NCBI RefSeq assembly: GCF_002332425.1
Contig: NZ_NRGS01000005.1
Coordinates: 124,001 to 188,000, forward strand
Direction of reading: 5' to 3'
Source: Brachybacterium alimentarium
Lineage (GTDB): Bacteria; Actinomycetota; Actinomycetes; Actinomycetales; Dermabacteraceae
DNA: 64,000 nt
Under the pieces are notes generated by a model. That model had not been told where the DNA came from. It saw only the letters and a list, made by a program, of their open reading frames with translations, and ran no database searches. How positions within the stretch are numbered: position 1 is the first letter of the stretch; the number at the start of each line of letters is the position of its first letter. The translations under genes were made by a program, and so were the position numbers. Shown here piece by piece: positions 42,854 through 51,858 of the stretch.

Positions 42854-44262
42854 AGCTCCCCGCCATGCGCTCCGTCGACCTGTTCGATCGTGCCGCGCAG
42901 GATGATCTCCTGCAGATCCGCAACGACCTGATGACGGTCTACCGGGAGATCTCGGCGGAGGACCGACGCCTGTTCCCCCTGCGCTACGCGCGGGCCGTGC
43001 CGCGTCGGCCACGACGAGCCAGGAGCGGCTCGGGCAGGGCTGCGGCCGACGGGGCGACGGCGGGCGAACCGTCTGTCGCGCAGCCACAGGTGCCGGTGCT
43101 GCTGATCCCCGACGGTCCCGAGCGGGCATCGGTGCTGCCCTATGACGTGCTGCGCCGCTCCCTCGCGGGGCGGGGCCTGGACGTGCTGATGATGGAGCAT
43201 CGCGGCGTCGGTCTGTCCCGACTGGATGCGCTGGGGCAGGACCTGCCGGTCCAGGGGATGACGCTGCGCGAGGTGATCGGGGACCTGCTCGCCGTGCTCG
43301 ATCACGCGCGGGCCCCCAGAGTCGTCGTCTACGGCGCGGGATACGGCGCGTATCTTGCGCAGGCGCTCGCCGTGTTCCATCCCGAGCGCGTGCACTCCCT
43401 CGTGCTCGACTCCCCGCTCACCAGCGCCGACGATGAGCTCATCGCGCAGCAGACGATGCGGGCGATGTACTGGGACGGCACGGTCCCCTCGACCTCCACG
43501 ACGGCCGCGGTGCTGCGGCGCCTGGTCGCCGAGGGCGTGGTCGACGGACATCGGGCCGGGCCGGCGGTGCTCGCGGTGCACGAGCACGGCGGCCGCGCGG
43601 CCGTGCGCGACCTGGTGGATCTGCTCGCCCTGGGGCGAGGGCAGCTGACCTGGAACAGTGTGCGCCAGGTGCTCGACCAGGGATGGCTGCAGTCCACCCC
43701 GTACGTCATGGAGCACGACCTCACGGCACGCATCGGGTACACCGAGCTGGGCAAGGGCCGTCACGCCGACGGCGGGCCGCTGGACCCTCTGAGCGTGGCG
43801 GGGGAGCGGGCCCGGTCGGCGCCTCCGTTCACCTCCGAGGTGCTGGACCTGCACGAGCTCGCGCCGGCGATCACGGCCCCGACCCTCGTGATCTCCGGCT
43901 CCCAGGACCTCGTCGCCCCGCCGAGCATCGCCCGTGCCGTCGCTGAGCGGATCCCGGGGGCACGTCTCCTGGAGGTGAACGGCGCTGGGCATTCGATGCT
44001 CGATTCCCGCAGCCAGATCACCCAGGTCGCCGCCCGCTGGAGCGCCTGCGGGGTGGCGCATCTGCTGCCCGAGCATGCCGCCGCGCTGGCGGCGCTGCCC
44101 GCGACCCCCACGGACCAGGCGCTCTCCCGCGGCCTGCAGATCGCCCTCGCCGCGGAACGGTACTCGCCATGGAGGCTGCGGGTGGAGTCGGTGAAGGCGA
44201 AGCGGGAGCAGGCCCAGGTCGATCCCCGGGCCCGCCGCACCCGGCACCTCAAGGTGGACTGA
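42850..44262 (+). CDS. Alpha/beta-hydrolase fold protein lacking the nucleophile serine
   Basis: A 470-residue protein of the TAP/prolyl-aminopeptidase-like branch. It has an Arg-rich stretch (50-65), then the fold: VPVLLIPDGPERASVL, MEHRGVGLSR (oxyanion/HRG region, 116-124), VVVYGAGYGAYLAQAL (158-173), LVLDSPL, and late ISGSQDLVAPP and NGAGHSMLDS, which supply a plausible Asp and His. The nucleophile elbow should read YGxSYG but has GAGYG: residue 164 is Gly. So the usual Ser is absent and classical hydrolysis unlikely. The GTG start overlaps the peptidase stop (GTGA); an ATG at 42865 is an alternative. It could be a scaffold or use another residue. Confidence 0.83.
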   Translation: MKLPAMRSVDLFDRAAQDDLLQIRNDLMTVYREISAEDRRLFPLRYARAVPRRPRRARSGSGRAAADGATAGEPSVAQPQVPVLLIPDGPERASVLPYDVLRRSLAGRGLDVLMMEHRGVGLSRLDALGQDLPVQGMTLREVIGDLLAVLDHARAPRVVVYGAGYGAYLAQALAVFHPERVHSLVLDSPLTSADDELIAQQTMRAMYWDGTVPSTSTTAAVLRRLVAEGVVDGHRAGPAVLAVHEHGGRAAVRDLVDLLALGRGQLTWNSVRQVLDQGWLQSTPYVMEHDLTARIGYTELGKGRHADGGPLDPLSVAGERARSAPPFTSEVLDLHELAPAITAPTLVISGSQDLVAPPSIARAVAERIPGARLLEVNGAGHSMLDSRSQITQVAARWSACGVAHLLPEHAAALAALPATPTDQALSRGLQIALAAERYSPWRLRVESVKAKREQAQVDPRARRTRHLKVD

Positions 44263-44269
44263 CCCGATC

Positions 44270-44382
44270 GGTGGGCCACACCGGCGGGACACACCGGTGG
44301 GCCACACGGGCGGGCGGCACAGGCGGGCGGCACCGGTGGGCCACACAGGCGGGCGGCACCGGTGGGCCGCACCGGCGGGCAC
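44270..44382. repeat. Tandem repeats between the hydrolase and DUF2079 genes
   Basis: About nine degenerate copies of a 12-base unit of the type GGTGGGCCACAC / GGCGGGCGGCAC, with a GCACCGGTGGGCC core repeated. It fills most of the 137-base gap between two convergent genes and could fold into G-rich hairpins. Confidence 0.75.
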
Positions 44383-44399
44383 CCCCGGCAGTGCCCCGT

Positions 44400-45866
44400 T
44401 CAGGGACGGCAGGCCACCCGGAAGCCGCCCTCCTCATGGACCGTCTCGAAGTCGGTGCCCCAGGTCTGCTGCGCCCAGTCGGCGATGTCCTCGGGCGGGC
44501 CGTCGGCCCAGGAGAACGCGTAGTCGTCGCTCAGCACGCAGTCCGGGACCCGCTGATTGGGGCCGTGGATCCACTGCACGTCGTGGTCGGGGACCGCATG
44601 CGCCATGAGTGTGATGTCCACCGCGAGCACGTCCCCGTCGGGCACCGCCTCGAGGGCACTCGCCGCAGGCTCGGCGCGCCAGGTGGGCTCCCACTGGTGG
44701 GGGCGCACGACGTCCAGCACCGGCATCGCCCCGCCCAGCATCAGCGTGACCGCCGCGGAAGCGGCCACGGCGGTGACCCGTATCCGTGCCACCGGGATCG
44801 GGGCGTCCCGCCGTGCCCAGGCGGTCGCCCGCCCGGTGCGACGGTCGCCGAGCGCATCGAGCATCGCTGCGAGCACGATCGGCATGAGCAGCGCGTCGTA
44901 GTGCCAGCCCCAGCTCCAGTAGAAGTCCACGGTGCCGGCGAAGCGCCAGGCCAGCGTGGGCAGCAGCAGGAGGATCAGCGGCGAGCGGGCGCCGATCACC
45001 CCGGCCGCGAGCAGCAGCATGAGCACCAGGATCCACTTCGCCGGTGGCCAGAGCACCTCCAGCGGTGACCCGAGGTTGTCGGTGTAGTCGTACTGCCCGG
45101 CGGTGTTCAGCAGCGGCAGGATCACGAAGGTGGACAGCAGGAACCAGCCCGCACCCCAGCCGGCCAGGCCGATGCCCTCGGCCCGGTGGGCGCGATGGCG
45201 CAGGGCGATGACCACTCCCAGCACCGCGACCGTGAGCCCGAGGTCCTCCTTGACCAGGACCAGGGGCGCCGCCCACAGGATCGCGGGGAGCACCCTCCCG
45301 CGCAGCAGCGCCGTCAGCGACAGGGCCAGCAGCGGCACGGCGAACGCGATCTCGTGGAACTGCACGGAGGCTGCGGCCTGCAGGCCGAAGGAGAACACAT
45401 AGGCGCCGCCGGCGAGGGAGCCGAGAGCGGGGCCGAGCCGGTCGATCGCGAGCCGGGTCAGCGGGAGCGCGGAGACCCCGAGCAGCAGGGCCTGGGTCCA
45501 CAGCAGTGCCTCGCCCGACGGCCACACCCACCAGACCGGGGCGAGCAGGGCCAGGATCGGGTGGAAGTGATCCCCCAGCAGGTTCACGTCGTCGCCCTTG
45601 ATGGGGACGATCGGTGCCCGCAGCTCGCCGTAGTCCCGGGCGAGCTGGGTGAAGATCCCCAGATCCCAGGACTTGGCCACGAGGTGGCGGAACTGCTGGG
45701 TGCCCTGCATCCCGTAGGCGAGGGACGCGATGACCGCGAGCAGGGTCGGGACCAGACGGCGCACGAGCGCCGTCGTCCGCGCTGCGGCGTCGGCCGGTTC
45801 CGACGCGCTCCCGGGACGGGCATGCGGAGGGGCCGCTGGCGCGGTCGTGTCGGCGGGGAGGTCCAC
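44400..45866 (-). CDS. DUF2079 polytopic membrane protein
   Basis: A 488-residue membrane protein with about nine to ten hydrophobic helices. The extracytoplasmic family motif after helix 1 includes KSWDLGIFTQLARDYGE and LLGDHFHPILALLAP, which carries the conserved acidic and histidine residues typical of DUF2079. The C-terminal soluble region has VAVDITLMAHAVPDH. DUF2079 proteins resemble GT-C-type glycosyltransferases in layout, but no activity is known. The GTG at 45866 is a tentative start without a good ribosome site; the open frame extends to 45968. It is divergent from the subtilase gene. Confidence 0.75.
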   Translation of the reverse strand: MDLPADTTAPAAPPHARPGSASEPADAAARTTALVRRLVPTLLAVIASLAYGMQGTQQFRHLVAKSWDLGIFTQLARDYGELRAPIVPIKGDDVNLLGDHFHPILALLAPVWWVWPSGEALLWTQALLLGVSALPLTRLAIDRLGPALGSLAGGAYVFSFGLQAAASVQFHEIAFAVPLLALSLTALLRGRVLPAILWAAPLVLVKEDLGLTVAVLGVVIALRHRAHRAEGIGLAGWGAGWFLLSTFVILPLLNTAGQYDYTDNLGSPLEVLWPPAKWILVLMLLLAAGVIGARSPLILLLLPTLAWRFAGTVDFYWSWGWHYDALLMPIVLAAMLDALGDRRTGRATAWARRDAPIPVARIRVTAVAASAAVTLMLGGAMPVLDVVRPHQWEPTWRAEPAASALEAVPDGDVLAVDITLMAHAVPDHDVQWIHGPNQRVPDCVLSDDYAFSWADGPPEDIADWAQQTWGTDFETVHEEGGFRVACRP

Positions 45867-46062
45867 GCTGCGAGGGTATACGCCGCCTCCCCGACGGGGC
45901 CGCTCGCGCGGGTGCGCTGGTCTCGTCTCCGTCACGGATTCCGCGGAGCGGGCCCGGATCACGCCCATCTGTGATGGAGTGCACAGTGGCGGTGTGCACC
46001 GGGACCCCGGGCGTGATGAGGCGCGGCACCCGCTTCATCCCGTCCCCCGGAGGAATGCCACG

Positions 46063-48747
46063 ATGCACGTGAACCGTCCTGCCCTGCCCAGACCCAGAGG
46101 AGTGCTCGCGGCCACGGCCGGTGCGGCGCTCGTCGCCGGTCTCTTGGTGGCCCCGCCCGCACTCGCCGAGGGCGACTCCCCCGAGCCGCTCGGCACCGCG
46201 ACCGAGCTCGGCGTCGAGGCGCCGACCCCGACCGGCACGCTCGACGCGGCTGAGACCGCCGTGCCGGGACGCTGGCTCGTGGAGGTCGAGGGACAGCCCG
46301 TGCTGCGCGGCGGCAACTCGTCGCACAACACGCGCTCCCAGGAGCAGGTCCAGGAGCGTGCGCAGTCGGCCCAGATCGAGCTCGAGGTCGAGGAGACCTT
46401 CGTGTCGGGCTGGAACGGTATGAGCGTCGCGATGGAGGACGGCGACGTGGACCGGCTCCGTGCCGTCCAGGGCGTCACCGCCGTGTACCCCGTGCTCGAG
46501 GTCCCGATGCCCGATCCGATCGATGCCGAGCCGGACGACCGGGCCGGCAACGCCATGACCGGCGTCGACCAGATCCAGCAGGTCGACGGGCTCACCGGCG
46601 AGGGAGTCACCGTCGCGGTGATCGACTCCGGGATCGACTACAACAACCCTGATCTGGGCGGCTCCGGCGTGGACGACGAGCAGGCCGACTTCCCGAACGA
46701 CCGGGTGGTGGGCGGCTACGACTTCGTGGGCGATGACTACGACTCCCGCACCGGAGAGGATCCCGTCCCGGACGAGTTCCCCGATGACTGCGGCGGCCAC
46801 GGCTCCCACGTCGCCGGGATCATCGGCGCGGACGGCGAGGTGCTGGGCGCCGCCCCGGACGTCGACCTGATGTCCTATCGGGTGTTCGGCTGCGAGGGCT
46901 CCAGCAGCACCGACGTGATCCTCGGGGCGATGGAGCAGGCCGCGACCGACGGGGTGGACGTGGTGAACATGTCCCTCGGTGCGAGCTTCATGACCTGGCA
47001 GGACTACCCGACCGCGCAGCTCACCGACTCGCTCACCGCCCGCGGCATCACCGTCGTGATCTCCGCCGGCAACGAGGGCGCCGCCGGCACCTTCTCCAGC
47101 GGGGCTCCGGGTGTCGCCTCCAGTGCGATCACCGTCGCCTCCGTGGACAGCACGCAGGTGCGCTCACCCTTCGCGACCGCGGCAGGGTCGGAGATCGGAT
47201 ACGCAGAGGCCACCGGCGCTCCCACGACGCCGACCTCCGGCGAGCTCGCGCTGATCTCCGCGGGCGAACCGGGCTCGGAGGCCGCTCAGGCCTGTGACCC
47301 GGCCGCCGTGACGCCTGCCGACGGCTCCGGCCAGGCCCTCCTGGTCGAGCGCGGGGTGTGCTCCTTCTACGAGAAGGCGCTGGCCGGGCAGGAGGCCGGC
47401 TACGACGCCGTGATCCTCTACGACAACGCCCCGGGCACGCTGAACCCCACGGTCGAGGGTGATCCCGCGATCACGATCCCGGTGGTCATGGCCGGTCAGG
47501 AGGACGGCCTCGCCCTGCAGGAGGCGCTCGCGGACGGCGACGTGACCTGGGCCTGGCAGGAGGGGACCATCGTGCTGGACAATCCCACTGCCGGCATGGT
47601 CTCCGACTTCTCCTCCTACGGCCTCACCGCCGAGCTGGAGCTCACCCCGGACATCGCCGCGCCGGGCGGGTCGATCTGGTCGACGCTCCCGCTCGAGCAG
47701 GGCGGGCACGGCACCAAGTCCGGCACCTCGATGGCGGCGCCGCATGTCGCCGGCGCTGCAGCGCTGATGCTGCAGGATTCCCCGGACCTCGCTCCGCTGG
47801 ACGTGAAGACCGCGATGATGAACTCTGCGGACCCGCTGACCTGGTCGCTCTCCCCGGACGCCGGGCTCCTCGAGCCGGTTCACCGTCAGGGCGCCGGACT
47901 GCTCGACATGGTCGGCGCCGTGCATTCCATGACCACGGTGGAGCAGCCCACGATCTCGCTGGGCGAAGGAGAGGACGGCCCCACGACCGTCACGTTCGAG
48001 GTCAGCAACGACTCCGAGACCGAGCAGACCTACCAGGTCGGTGTTCGGCACGGTGTGGCCACCGGGCCCACCACCACCGACCCGGAGTTCTACGACGCCG
48101 AAGGGATCGCCGAGCCGGCGGCGTCCGTCCTGACGGTCCCCGCCCACGGCACCTCGCAGCTCGACGTCACCCTCGGTGAGGACTTCGGCGAGGACGGCAT
48201 CATCTACGGCGGCTGGATCACCCTGAGCGGCGCGGAGGACGACATGGTCGTCCCCTTCGCAGGGCTCTCGGGCGACTATCAGGCGCTGCCCGTGTTCGAC
48301 GAGGCCGGCTTGGGGCTGCCCGCCCTCGGGGTCACCGACGGTGACGACGGCGTGCTGCTGGACCCGGAGGGGGGACACACCTACACGATGGAGGACGGTG
48401 ACGTCCCGTACCTCGCGTACTTCCTGGCGTACCCGGCCGAGCGGCTCGAGATCCGTGCGTACGAGGTGCGTGCGGACGGCGCGCTGAAGATCGTCAACCC
48501 CTCCGTGGGCACGATCGAGGCGACAGATCACGTGGGTCGCAGCGAGGAGCCCGAGGTCTTCGCCTGGGACGGCAGCTTCGTGCTGAAGAACGAGAAGCCG
48601 CGCAGCGCGAAGAACGGGACGTACGTGCTCGAGGTGGCCGCCCTGCGACCGCTCGGTGACCCGGAGAACCCGGAGCACTGGGAGACCGTCAGGACGCCGC
48701 AGTTCTCGATCGACTACGCGAACCCGCGCCAGCCCGGTCAGCGCTGA
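46063..48747 (+). CDS. Secreted subtilisin-family serine protease with PA insert
   Basis: An 894-residue S8 protease. A signal peptide (1-35) ends in PPALAEGD, followed by an I9-type propeptide (about 70-150, MSVAMEDGDVDRL). The catalytic domain starts near 165, with Asp188 in VIDSGID, His246 in GGHGSHV, oxyanion Asn337 and Ser556 in SGTSMAAPHVAGAAAL. A protease-associated domain is inserted at about 385-500. A C-terminal Fn3-like region (after about 635) ends without an LPxTG or lipobox, so the enzyme is probably released or loosely bound. ATG 46063 with CGGAGGA upstream. It is likely a nutrient-scavenging protease; a strong terminator follows. Confidence 0.93.
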   Translation: MHVNRPALPRPRGVLAATAGAALVAGLLVAPPALAEGDSPEPLGTATELGVEAPTPTGTLDAAETAVPGRWLVEVEGQPVLRGGNSSHNTRSQEQVQERAQSAQIELEVEETFVSGWNGMSVAMEDGDVDRLRAVQGVTAVYPVLEVPMPDPIDAEPDDRAGNAMTGVDQIQQVDGLTGEGVTVAVIDSGIDYNNPDLGGSGVDDEQADFPNDRVVGGYDFVGDDYDSRTGEDPVPDEFPDDCGGHGSHVAGIIGADGEVLGAAPDVDLMSYRVFGCEGSSSTDVILGAMEQAATDGVDVVNMSLGASFMTWQDYPTAQLTDSLTARGITVVISAGNEGAAGTFSSGAPGVASSAITVASVDSTQVRSPFATAAGSEIGYAEATGAPTTPTSGELALISAGEPGSEAAQACDPAAVTPADGSGQALLVERGVCSFYEKALAGQEAGYDAVILYDNAPGTLNPTVEGDPAITIPVVMAGQEDGLALQEALADGDVTWAWQEGTIVLDNPTAGMVSDFSSYGLTAELELTPDIAAPGGSIWSTLPLEQGGHGTKSGTSMAAPHVAGAAALMLQDSPDLAPLDVKTAMMNSADPLTWSLSPDAGLLEPVHRQGAGLLDMVGAVHSMTTVEQPTISLGEGEDGPTTVTFEVSNDSETEQTYQVGVRHGVATGPTTTDPEFYDAEGIAEPAASVLTVPAHGTSQLDVTLGEDFGEDGIIYGGWITLSGAEDDMVVPFAGLSGDYQALPVFDEAGLGLPALGVTDGDDGVLLDPEGGHTYTMEDGDVPYLAYFLAYPAERLEIRAYEVRADGALKIVNPSVGTIEATDHVGRSEEPEVFAWDGSFVLKNEKPRSAKNGTYVLEVAALRPLGDPENPEHWETVRTPQFSIDYANPRQPGQR

Positions 48748-48779
48748 GCTCCCTGACGGGCAGCGCTGAGCCACAGCGA

Positions 48780-48814
48780 GAGGGCGGCGGCACCATCACG
48801 GTGCCGCCGCCCTC
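48780..48814. terminator. Bidirectional terminator between the subtilase and sialidase genes
   Basis: GAGGGCGGCGGCACC and its complement form a perfect 15-bp stem around ATCAC. It lies 32 bases after the subtilase stop and 30 bases beyond the minus-strand sialidase stop, so it closes both transcripts. Confidence 0.88.
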
Positions 48815-48844
48815 CTCGTGCCCGCGCCGATCGCGCGGCGCCCC

Positions 48845-50053
48845 TCAGCGGGAGAGGATCCAGTTCATGTCGAGGCGCGAGAAAGTGATCGCCTCATCCT
48901 CGGCCTCGTAGAGCAGACCGAACAGGCCGCGCCGGATCGGGATGATCACCGAGTACTGGCAGGCGCCGGGCTGGAAGACCCGCTTGCGCTCCCAGGTGGC
49001 GCCGTCGTCGGTCGAGATCTCGATCGTGCCGTTGACGCGGTCGTCGGGCTCGTGGTCGGCATGGGAGAACAGCAGGATCCTGGACTTGCGTGATCCCGGG
49101 GCCGCGTCCGGGTACGCGCGCGTGATCTGCGCGTTGTTGCCCGGATCGACGAGGGACTCGTCGCGGTGCAGGCCCTCCCAGGTCTCGCCGCCGTCGTGGC
49201 TGAGGGCCACCCAGCGGCGACCGGTGCGCACGTTCTCCCGGGAGTTCATCATCAGCGTGCCGTCGGAGAGCTCGACGACCTTGTTCTCGTCCATCTCGGT
49301 GCCGACCGGCGTGCCCATCGTCCAGGTCTCGCCGTGGTCGTCGGAGTACAGCGAGTACGCCTTGACGTCCTCGCTGCCGTCGGCCTGGCGGAACCAGCCC
49401 GCGTACTGCTGCACCAGACGCCCGGCGTAGGGGCCGGTGCGCACCTGGATGCCCGCGCCCGAGGAGGCGAACGTGGCGCGGCAGTCCTCGGGCTTCACGA
49501 TCGTGGTGAGGGAGCGGTACTCCCAGCTCTCCCCGTCGTCGTGGCTGGTCGCGACGGTGGCGCTGGCGATGTTGCGGTCCTCGTCGTCGTTGCCGTACTC
49601 GCTGTCCCACATGCCGACGTCCTTGGAGAAGACGCTGAAGCAGAAGATGGTGCCGGTCTCGCGATCGACCACGTAGGACGGGTCGCTGTAGCCGAGCTTC
49701 TCGCCGGGCTCGGTGGACTCCACGCCCGCGCGGATCACCGTCGGCTCCTCCCAGGTGCGTCCGTTGTCGCGGGAGCGGCGCTGCCAGAGGGAGTTCGGGG
49801 AGGGGGAGTCCCCGCCCACCGGCCGCTTGTCGTAGGCGGCGAGCAGGTCGCCGCTCGGGGCGACGGCCAGCGCCGGGATGCGGAAGTTCTGGACGCCGTG
49901 GTCGCCTGGTGCGGCGAGCACCTGCTCCTCGTAGAGGCCGTGTCGGCGGCCGTTCTCCTTCGCCGGGGGCAGGGCGAGGGCGCTCGCGCTCCCTGCGCCG
50001 AGTGCGGTGAGCCCGGCGGCGGCGCCGATCATGCTTCGTCGTGTCATGTCCAT
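48845..50053 (-). CDS. nanH: Exported sialidase (neuraminidase, GH33)
   Basis: A 402-residue enzyme that removes terminal sialic acid from glycans. A Tat-type signal is at 1-28 (MTRRSMIG, hydrophobic AAAGLTALGAG, ASA). The FRIP motif with the carboxylate-binding Arg58 is at 57-60. At least five Asp boxes are visible (SRDNGRTW, SHDDGESW, SDDHGETW, SHDGGETW, STDDGATW), and the acidic AYDKR near 75 suits the acid/base. The catalytic Tyr is likely in GACQYSVI. ATG 50053 has GGAG eight bases upstream. It is the last gene of the nan operon. Confidence 0.93.
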   Translation of the reverse strand: MDMTRRSMIGAAAGLTALGAGSASALALPPAKENGRRHGLYEEQVLAAPGDHGVQNFRIPALAVAPSGDLLAAYDKRPVGGDSPSPNSLWQRRSRDNGRTWEEPTVIRAGVESTEPGEKLGYSDPSYVVDRETGTIFCFSVFSKDVGMWDSEYGNDDEDRNIASATVATSHDDGESWEYRSLTTIVKPEDCRATFASSGAGIQVRTGPYAGRLVQQYAGWFRQADGSEDVKAYSLYSDDHGETWTMGTPVGTEMDENKVVELSDGTLMMNSRENVRTGRRWVALSHDGGETWEGLHRDESLVDPGNNAQITRAYPDAAPGSRKSRILLFSHADHEPDDRVNGTIEISTDDGATWERKRVFQPGACQYSVIIPIRRGLFGLLYEAEDEAITFSRLDMNWILSR

Positions 50054-50092
50054 CAGGTGACTCCTTCGTCGGGGAGGGATCGTTCTGTCGGG

Positions 50093-50776
50093 TCAGGCGG
50101 TGGTCACGGCGTCGCGGAACCAGGTGGTGATGCTCGTGGGGTGGGTGATCGCGGTGCCGACGACGACGGCGAACGCGCCGGCGGCGCGAGCGGCCGCGGC
50201 CTGGGCAGGGGAGTGCACGCGCCCTTCGGCGATCAGCACGCTCGTGGCGGGAAGACGAGCCGCGAGCTCGGTGAGGAGGTCGAGATCGGGGCCGTCGACC
50301 GGCGGGCGGCTGTCGGTGTAGCCGGCGAGGGTGGTGCCGATGAGGTCGATGCCGAGCTCGGCGGCGGCCAGGGCGCTGTCGACGTCGTCGCAGTCCGCCA
50401 TGATCGGTCCGTCGAATCGTTCCCGCACGGTCGCGACGGTCTCGGCGAGGGTGCGGCCGTCGGGTCGGGGACGGCGGGTGCCGTCCAGAGCCAGGACGTC
50501 GGCCCCGGCGTCGATCACGGCGAGGCAGTGCTCGAGAGTGGGGGTGATGAACACGCCCTCGGCGCCGTCCTTCCAGATGCCGATGACGGGGACGTCGACG
50601 GTGCTCTTCACGGCGCGGATGTCCTCGAGGCCCTGGGCGCGCACCGCGGTGGCGCCGCCGCGCTGGACCGAGGCGGCGACCTGCGCCATGGTGCCGGGAT
50701 CGCGCATCGGCTCACCGGGATAGGCCTGGCAGGAGACGATCAGCGTGCCCTCGAGCGGGGCGATCAGGGGATGCAT
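50093..50776 (-). CDS. nanE: N-acetylmannosamine-6-phosphate 2-epimerase
   Basis: A 227-residue TIM-barrel enzyme converting ManNAc-6-P to GlcNAc-6-P in sialic-acid breakdown. Family segments are LIVSCQAYPGEP, GGATAVRAQGLEDI, ADVLALDGTRRPRP, IMADCDDVDSALAAA, IAEGRVHSPAQ and the phosphate-binding AFAVVVGTAITHP. ATG 50776. It overlaps nanK by 13 bases and precedes nanH by 39 bases. Confidence 0.94.
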   Translation of the reverse strand: MHPLIAPLEGTLIVSCQAYPGEPMRDPGTMAQVAASVQRGGATAVRAQGLEDIRAVKSTVDVPVIGIWKDGAEGVFITPTLEHCLAVIDAGADVLALDGTRRPRPDGRTLAETVATVRERFDGPIMADCDDVDSALAAAELGIDLIGTTLAGYTDSRPPVDGPDLDLLTELAARLPATSVLIAEGRVHSPAQAAAARAAGAFAVVVGTAITHPTSITTWFRDAVTTA

Positions 50777-51858
50777 GGGGAGCCTTTCGGGGGCGCGAGC
50801 AGGTCGTCGTGGGCACGGGCGGCGGCGCCGAGCAGGGCGGCATGGGCGCCGGCCTCGGCGGGGAGCACCGGGGTCGCGGCGACCACGTCCATCGCGTCGT
50901 GCGCGATGCCCTGGCGCACCGCGTCGCTCCAGGGGCCGTCCGCGTCGGAGACGCCGCCGGCCAGGGCGACCGCCGCCGCATCGAGCACGTTGAGCAGGCC
51001 GCCGATCACCCGGCCTGTGGCGAAGCCCGCGAGACGGTAGGCCTCGAGGGCGACGGGGTCTCCGTCATGGGCGGCACGTGCGAGGTCGTGGCCGTCTGCA
51101 TACGCCGGACTCGTCGGGCCGACGTCGCCACGGCGCCGGTCGAGGCGATGCGATCCGTCGCTGCCGGTCGGCCCTGTGCCGATCGCCTCCTCAGGGGTGA
51201 GGGCCTCGGCGCGCAGGCGCCGGGCGAGCTGGACGATGCCCGGACCGGAGGCGAAACCCTCGAGATGGCCGATCCGCCCGCACGGGCACGGCACCCCCTC
51301 GGCCTCCGGCACCGCGAGGTGGCCGACGTGCCCGGCGGCGCCCCGTGACCCCAGGACGGCGGAGCCGCCGAGGACGTGACAGCCGCCGATCCCGGTGCCC
51401 ACGGCGATCAGCAGCAGGGAGGAGCGGTCGCGGCCCACGCCGAAGCGGGCCTCGCCGATCCCGTGCGCGTGCACGTCGTTCAGCACGCTGACGGGCACTG
51501 CGAAGCGGGCGGCGAACGGCCCGTTGAGGTCGGTGCCCGCCCAGCCGGACAGGGACCCGGTGGCATGGGTGACGCGGCCACGGGCCGCATCGATCACCCC
51601 GGCGGAGGAGATGCCGACGGCGGCGATGTCCGCGCCGTCCCGCACCGACTCGGCGAGGGCGAGAGCGGCCTCGAGGATCGCCGCACGTCCTTCCGTCGCG
51701 GGAGTGGCCACGGTGGCGACCCGCTCCACACGCGGTGGCCGTCCTGCAGGCGGCTTCCCCATCGGGCGCGCGACGGCGTCGACCGGACCCGCGCCGCTGA
51801 CCAGGGCGGCACGGATCTTGGTGCCCCCGAGGTCGAGGGCGAGGACCGGGTCAGGCAT
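50764..51858 (-). CDS. nanK: N-acetylmannosamine kinase (ROK family)
   Basis: A 364-residue ROK kinase phosphorylating ManNAc at O6. The phosphate loop LDLGGTKI (8-15), ATP-binding GTGIGGC, and the ROK signature are present. The zinc motif reads CPCGRIGHLE: the third cysteine of the usual CxCGxxGCxE is a histidine, which could still bind zinc. It overlaps nanA by eight bases. The operon order nanA-nanK-nanE supports ManNAc as substrate over glucose or allose. ATG 51858. Confidence 0.9.
   Translation of the reverse strand: MPDPVLALDLGGTKIRAALVSGAGPVDAVARPMGKPPAGRPPRVERVATVATPATEGRAAILEAALALAESVRDGADIAAVGISSAGVIDAARGRVTHATGSLSGWAGTDLNGPFAARFAVPVSVLNDVHAHGIGEARFGVGRDRSSLLLIAVGTGIGGCHVLGGSAVLGSRGAAGHVGHLAVPEAEGVPCPCGRIGHLEGFASGPGIVQLARRLRAEALTPEEAIGTGPTGSDGSHRLDRRRGDVGPTSPAYADGHDLARAAHDGDPVALEAYRLAGFATGRVIGGLLNVLDAAAVALAGGVSDADGPWSDAVRQGIAHDAMDVVAATPVLPAEAGAHAALLGAAARAHDDLLAPPKGSPCIP

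Noticed and set aside
40343-43129. Upstream extension of the GH3 lipoprotein frame across the S9 peptidase gene
   Set aside because: The true start is the ATG at 40342, which begins an intact lipoprotein signal; the extension is antisense to peptidase motifs.
44270-44382. CRISPR-like array
   Set aside because: The repeated unit is about 12 bases, degenerate and without unique spacers; no cas genes are nearby.
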